In this document: positions 13,898 to 16,993 of the stretch, piece by piece | How positions within the stretch are numbered: the stretch's first letter is position 1 | How the letters are laid out: every line of letters begins with the position of its first letter | Position numbers and translations under genes: made by a program | Source: Baffinella frigidus | Taxonomy: Eukaryota; Cryptophyceae; Cryptomonadales; Baffinellaceae | Direction: 5' to 3' | DNA: 16,993 bases | NCBI GenBank assembly: GCA_026770585.1 | Contig: MU647446.1 | Span: 38,426 to 55,418, forward strand | The notes under the pieces: generated by a model | Told to the model about the DNA's origin: nothing | The model's database searches: none | What the model saw: the letters and a program-made list of their open reading frames with translations, nothing else

Positions 13898-16800
13898 ATG
13901 CATGTATTGACGCCAACGGCAATGCAAACACCTCTGTTAACGTTGGTTCTAATTCTGTTACAATGTATCAACCCTGTCGTTGGTTGTAGCGGTGGACAAT
14001 ACACATGCGGACACCGATGTTGTGGCTGTTCGAAAGGAACATACACTTGGACGGGTTCAGAAACTCAGTGCATTCTCTGTAGAGCTGGAAAGTACGGGCA
14101 ATGGTCGGGGTCGTATGATGAAAAATGGTGTTACTCGTGTGGTTGGGGCACATGGAGCGAGGCGGGCGCTGCGGTGTGCGTGTCAGGTTGTCCAGCAGGT
14201 ACAAGCAGCGCGACATGTGGTTTGCGAGCCTGCCACAAGTGCAGTGCAGGCACCTACAAGGACACCATCGGCCAGGGAACATGCTCTGATTGTCCTGTGA
14301 ACACCTACTCGTCCGAGAGGTCTGCAAGCTGTACTGCATGTCCTACAGGCAAGACATCAGGTGGTGGTGGTGGGCCCGAGTCCTGTTACACCACGTGTCC
14401 CGTTGGCACTCGAATAACGGGATACACAGGCCTCCCCCCAGGGATGCGGTGTGGCGGGTCGTGTTATTGCGATCAAAGGCCGAGTGATTTGCGTGGCACC
14501 ATAAGAACCGGGTGGGGCAACTACAACAACCACGATTACTGCTGGTGGATCATATCAGGGGAAAATCCATCTGTCACGTTCACTTCCTTTCAAGTCGCAG
14601 TGTATGATTATGTATATGTGCAAGAATGCGCTGACGATACTTGCTGGAGCGTTGTGTCGCGATTGGCCAGAATGACCGGTTCGCAACAGATGCCGAAGAC
14701 GGTGACCTCGACGACCAACATCATACGCGTGCAGTTCATTGCAAATTCTCGGGTCACTTCAGCTGGTTGGAGGGCGCGATGGGATTCAAATGGCGCGGAT
14801 GCATGCGCTGAGTGCCCTGCAGGAACGTACAACGACGACGTGAGGTCGACGACCTGTGCCACGTGTCCTTCCAATACATTCTCGAGTGCGGGCAGTGGTA
14901 CGCTCGCGTCCTGTACGTGCCTTGCCGGGCACACGGGAACTGCGGACGGTACCGCATGCACGCCTTGTGGGTTGGGGACGTTCAAGGCAGATACAGGGAC
15001 AGGGGTGTGTGAACAATGTCTCGCAGGGACGTACAACAACGTAGCAAGGTCGGAGACCTGCGCTGCATGTCCTGCCAACACCTTTTCGAGCGCAGGCAGT
15101 GGTACGCTCGCGTCCTGTACGTGCCTTGCCGGGTACACGGGCGATGACGGTGTAGCGTGTACAGAGTGTGGTGCGGGCAACTGGAAGTCCGCTACCGGCT
15201 CTGCGGGTTGTACGCCATGTGGCGCCAATACCTACTCGACCGCGGCCACAGCTACAGAAGTGACTACTTGTTCTGGATGTCCTGCCAACTCCTTCTCGAG
15301 CGCGGGTAGTGGTACGCTCGCGTCCTGTACGTGCCTTGCCGGGTACACGGGAACTGCGGACGGTGCCGCATGCACGCCTTGTGGGTTGGGGACGTTCAAG
15401 GCAGATACAGGGACAGGGGTGTGTAAACAATGTCTCGTAGGGACGTACAACAACGTAGCGAGGTCGGCGACCTGCGCTGCATGTCCTGCCAACACCTTCT
15501 CGAGCGCGGGAAGTGATACGCTCGCGTCCTGTATATGCCTTGCTGGAATGTATCGGGGTGAACAGGACGTTCGTACCGCCTGTCCGTCCGATGCGTATTG
15601 TATCAACGGGGACCAGTTTGCATGTGCGGATAATACGTATTTGACCCTTTCCTTGGGCACCACGTGCGAGAGCTTGCAATCATCGGCACTTTCTACATTC
15701 CCCTGGACCACCATACAGCAGAACGACGAGTTTCTGGCGCTCTTGCGGGTGAAACCACCTGTCGGCATCAATATCTTCTCGCATTATGATTCGTCCTCGA
15801 AGACGGTGCCCGACGAACAAGGAAATGCATATACCGTTACCCTCGAAGGCCCCACCACCCCTACAGAGACAATACCCCAGAGCACCGTGACCGATGTTGC
15901 TGCTCTAAACGGCCCTACCGACACCGTCTGGACGTTGCCAACACCACCCACCACATACACGAGGTGTTGGGTCACACGACAAAACGGTGTGATCCGTTGG
16001 ACTGTCGCATGCTTTGCAAATACCAGTCCGTTTACATACATCGTGGATCAACGCACTATGCCTGTGCCGAGTAATGTACCATCGCCGGTATCTACACAGG
16101 GTGGAAATTTCCTCTACGTAATGTATACCTGGGACATAGCGCTAACCAGCACCGAGATGAAGCTTGTGGCCAAGGCACTGCGCAAGGAAGTTGGAGGCAC
16201 ACCCTACGGAACGTTTGCCCCGATTGTCCAGATCAGTGACCTCCGCGCTTACTATCTGCGCTTCCAGCTCGCGCTGCAGCCAGCGAGGAGCATCAATATC
16301 TTTGCCGATGTGGACGGTACAGGCATAGGATCAACTGTACCAGACCGTGTCGCGGGGCGGTTTCCTGTTACCGTGACCAGCGGAACGGTCGACAAGGTCT
16401 CGTATACAGGCCCGTCCAACGGCGCTAACAACCCAATCACTGTGCTACGGGGAACCATAAGTTCAAAGCTGTTGTGGCCTCCCGGAAACGTTCCAGTGAC
16501 AAAGACTATGTGCAGTGTATCGCGATATTCGGTGGATTGTGATGTAGATCCGTGGGGATGTGGTTATGTTATTTCATCCCTTGGATCTCCACATACCAAA
16601 GGTGCTACTATACACGGACACTGGGTTAAAAGGCGGGGTGCCGTGAGACACCGTTGGACGTGGCTTACCGACCATGCAGTCACTGTGGGGCCTCGGCAGA
16701 TCGACTGGCTTGTTGTGTGCAGTGCCACTGGCGGAGCGGCGCCAAACAACGTAATTTACGACCAGTTCGGTGCAGGAACACACGTCTCTAGCGACAGTAG

Positions 16801-16993
16801 AGAGGATCAATTGAGTGTTAATTATTATGAAAGGGCCCATGCATTATCGAATTTCGAACTACACTCGTTGTACATCTGGCCTACGGAGCTACATCCTGTG
16901 CAGATGAGACAAGTCACATCGGCACTTCGCGCACAGATCGGTGGCCAGCCAGACATTGCCGGGAATGCAGTAGGCCCGGAAGTGGTGCCAATG
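13898..16993 (+). CDS. Secreted Cys-rich/CUB protein with C-terminal tandem modules, partial
   Basis: Open from ATG 13898 to the window edge (1032 codons, no stop). A signal peptide covers residues 1-29 (TLVLILLQCINPVVG before CSGG); Met9 (13922) could also start it. Residues 30-190 are Cys-rich. About 195-299 is a clear CUB domain (NYNNHDYCWWIISGENPSV, then DYVYVQEC). About 300-575 are GCC2/GCC3 repeats, several nearly identical. From about 590 onward Cys become rare and two tandem modules appear: INIFSHYD and INIFADVDG are equivalent, as are MKLVAKALRKEVGG and MRQVTSALRAQIGG. These could be LamG/ConA-like beta sandwiches, low confidence. It is paralogous to 10524-13640 and probably a secreted or virion-surface protein. 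The C-terminus, including any TM, is outside the window. Confidence 0.88.
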   Translation, partial: MHVLTPTAMQTPLLTLVLILLQCINPVVGCSGGQYTCGHRCCGCSKGTYTWTGSETQCILCRAGKYGQWSGSYDEKWCYSCGWGTWSEAGAAVCVSGCPAGTSSATCGLRACHKCSAGTYKDTIGQGTCSDCPVNTYSSERSASCTACPTGKTSGGGGGPESCYTTCPVGTRITGYTGLPPGMRCGGSCYCDQRPSDLRGTIRTGWGNYNNHDYCWWIISGENPSVTFTSFQVAVYDYVYVQECADDTCWSVVSRLARMTGSQQMPKTVTSTTNIIRVQFIANSRVTSAGWRARWDSNGADACAECPAGTYNDDVRSTTCATCPSNTFSSAGSGTLASCTCLAGHTGTADGTACTPCGLGTFKADTGTGVCEQCLAGTYNNVARSETCAACPANTFSSAGSGTLASCTCLAGYTGDDGVACTECGAGNWKSATGSAGCTPCGANTYSTAATATEVTTCSGCPANSFSSAGSGTLASCTCLAGYTGTADGAACTPCGLGTFKADTGTGVCKQCLVGTYNNVARSATCAACPANTFSSAGSDTLASCICLAGMYRGEQDVRTACPSDAYCINGDQFACADNTYLTLSLGTTCESLQSSALSTFPWTTIQQNDEFLALLRVKPPVGINIFSHYDSSSKTVPDEQGNAYTVTLEGPTTPTETIPQSTVTDVAALNGPTDTVWTLPTPPTTYTRCWVTRQNGVIRWTVACFANTSPFTYIVDQRTMPVPSNVPSPVSTQGGNFLYVMYTWDIALTSTEMKLVAKALRKEVGGTPYGTFAPIVQISDLRAYYLRFQLALQPARSINIFADVDGTGIGSTVPDRVAGRFPVTVTSGTVDKVSYTGPSNGANNPITVLRGTISSKLLWPPGNVPVTKTMCSVSRYSVDCDVDPWGCGYVISSLGSPHTKGATIHGHWVKRRGAVRHRWTWLTDHAVTVGPRQIDWLVVCSATGGAAPNNVIYDQFGAGTHVSSDSREDQLSVNYYERAHALSNFELHSLYIWPTELHPVQMRQVTSALRAQIGGQPDIAGNAVGPEVVPM
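14879..15542 (+). repeat. About 250-bp near-identical repeat, 414-bp offset
   Basis: 14879-15128 and 15293-15542 are near copies, offset by 414 bp (138 codons, in frame). A third partial copy begins near 15070. The blocks cover several GCC2/GCC3 units and indicate recent expansion by unequal exchange. Confidence 0.85.

Noticed and set aside
1-16993. tRNA genes, rRNA, CRISPR arrays, insertion sequences
   Set aside because: None was seen on reading both strands. The tandem repeats are short, coding or adjacent, without spacers or terminal inverted repeats.

Overview
The window looks like part of a large double-stranded DNA virus of the HK97 / herpesvirus-mirusvirus lineage (Duplodnaviria), either as a virus genome or as a copy integrated in a protist genome. 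The main evidence is a spliced gene on the minus strand (about 6146 down to 4057). Its exons carry, in order, the Walker B, coupling and Asp-Glu-Asp nuclease motifs of a large terminase subunit, the DNA-packaging motor. TATA-like boxes, an AATAAA signal, spliceosomal introns and secreted Cys-rich proteins with signal peptides point to a eukaryotic host. A mirusvirus-like origin is my favoured guess because of the intron density and overall style. The major capsid, portal and triplex genes that would settle it are not recognisable here.

Layout. 1-712 (minus, cut by the window edge) is a signal-peptide-bearing membrane protein. It diverges from 796-1377 (plus), a small two-TM protein, across a shared palindromic TATA-like element. 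1349-3981 (minus) is a long coiled-coil gene split into two ORFs exactly at an 8-bp tandem duplication. 4057-6146 (minus) is the terminase. Its longest intron encloses a complete opposite-strand gene (4642-5067), an arrangement like the herpesvirus UL15 locus. 6098-6955 (minus) is a PD-(D/E)XK nuclease-like gene whose 3' end overlaps the first terminase exon I can see. 7164-10127 (minus) is a 987-aa protein I do not recognise. 10524-13640 (plus) and 13898-end (plus, cut by the window) are two related secreted proteins made of GCC2/GCC3 (ephrin-receptor-like) Cys-rich repeats with one CUB domain each. The second has a further non-Cys-rich tandem module at its C-terminus.

How it fits together. 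The terminase and possibly the nuclease belong to genome processing and packaging. The membrane and Cys-rich secreted proteins probably belong to the virion surface or to host interaction. The coiled-coil protein could be a tegument or scaffold component, which is inference only.

Several signs suggest recent damage, sequence error or unusual decoding: the 8-bp duplication, an in-frame TAG and a -1 frame change at an A6 run in the last terminase exon, one intron with no GT/GC donor, one junction whose phases do not match, and no visible Walker A exon. Neighbouring ORFs of about 1000 codons are intact, so the region is not an old, decayed relic.
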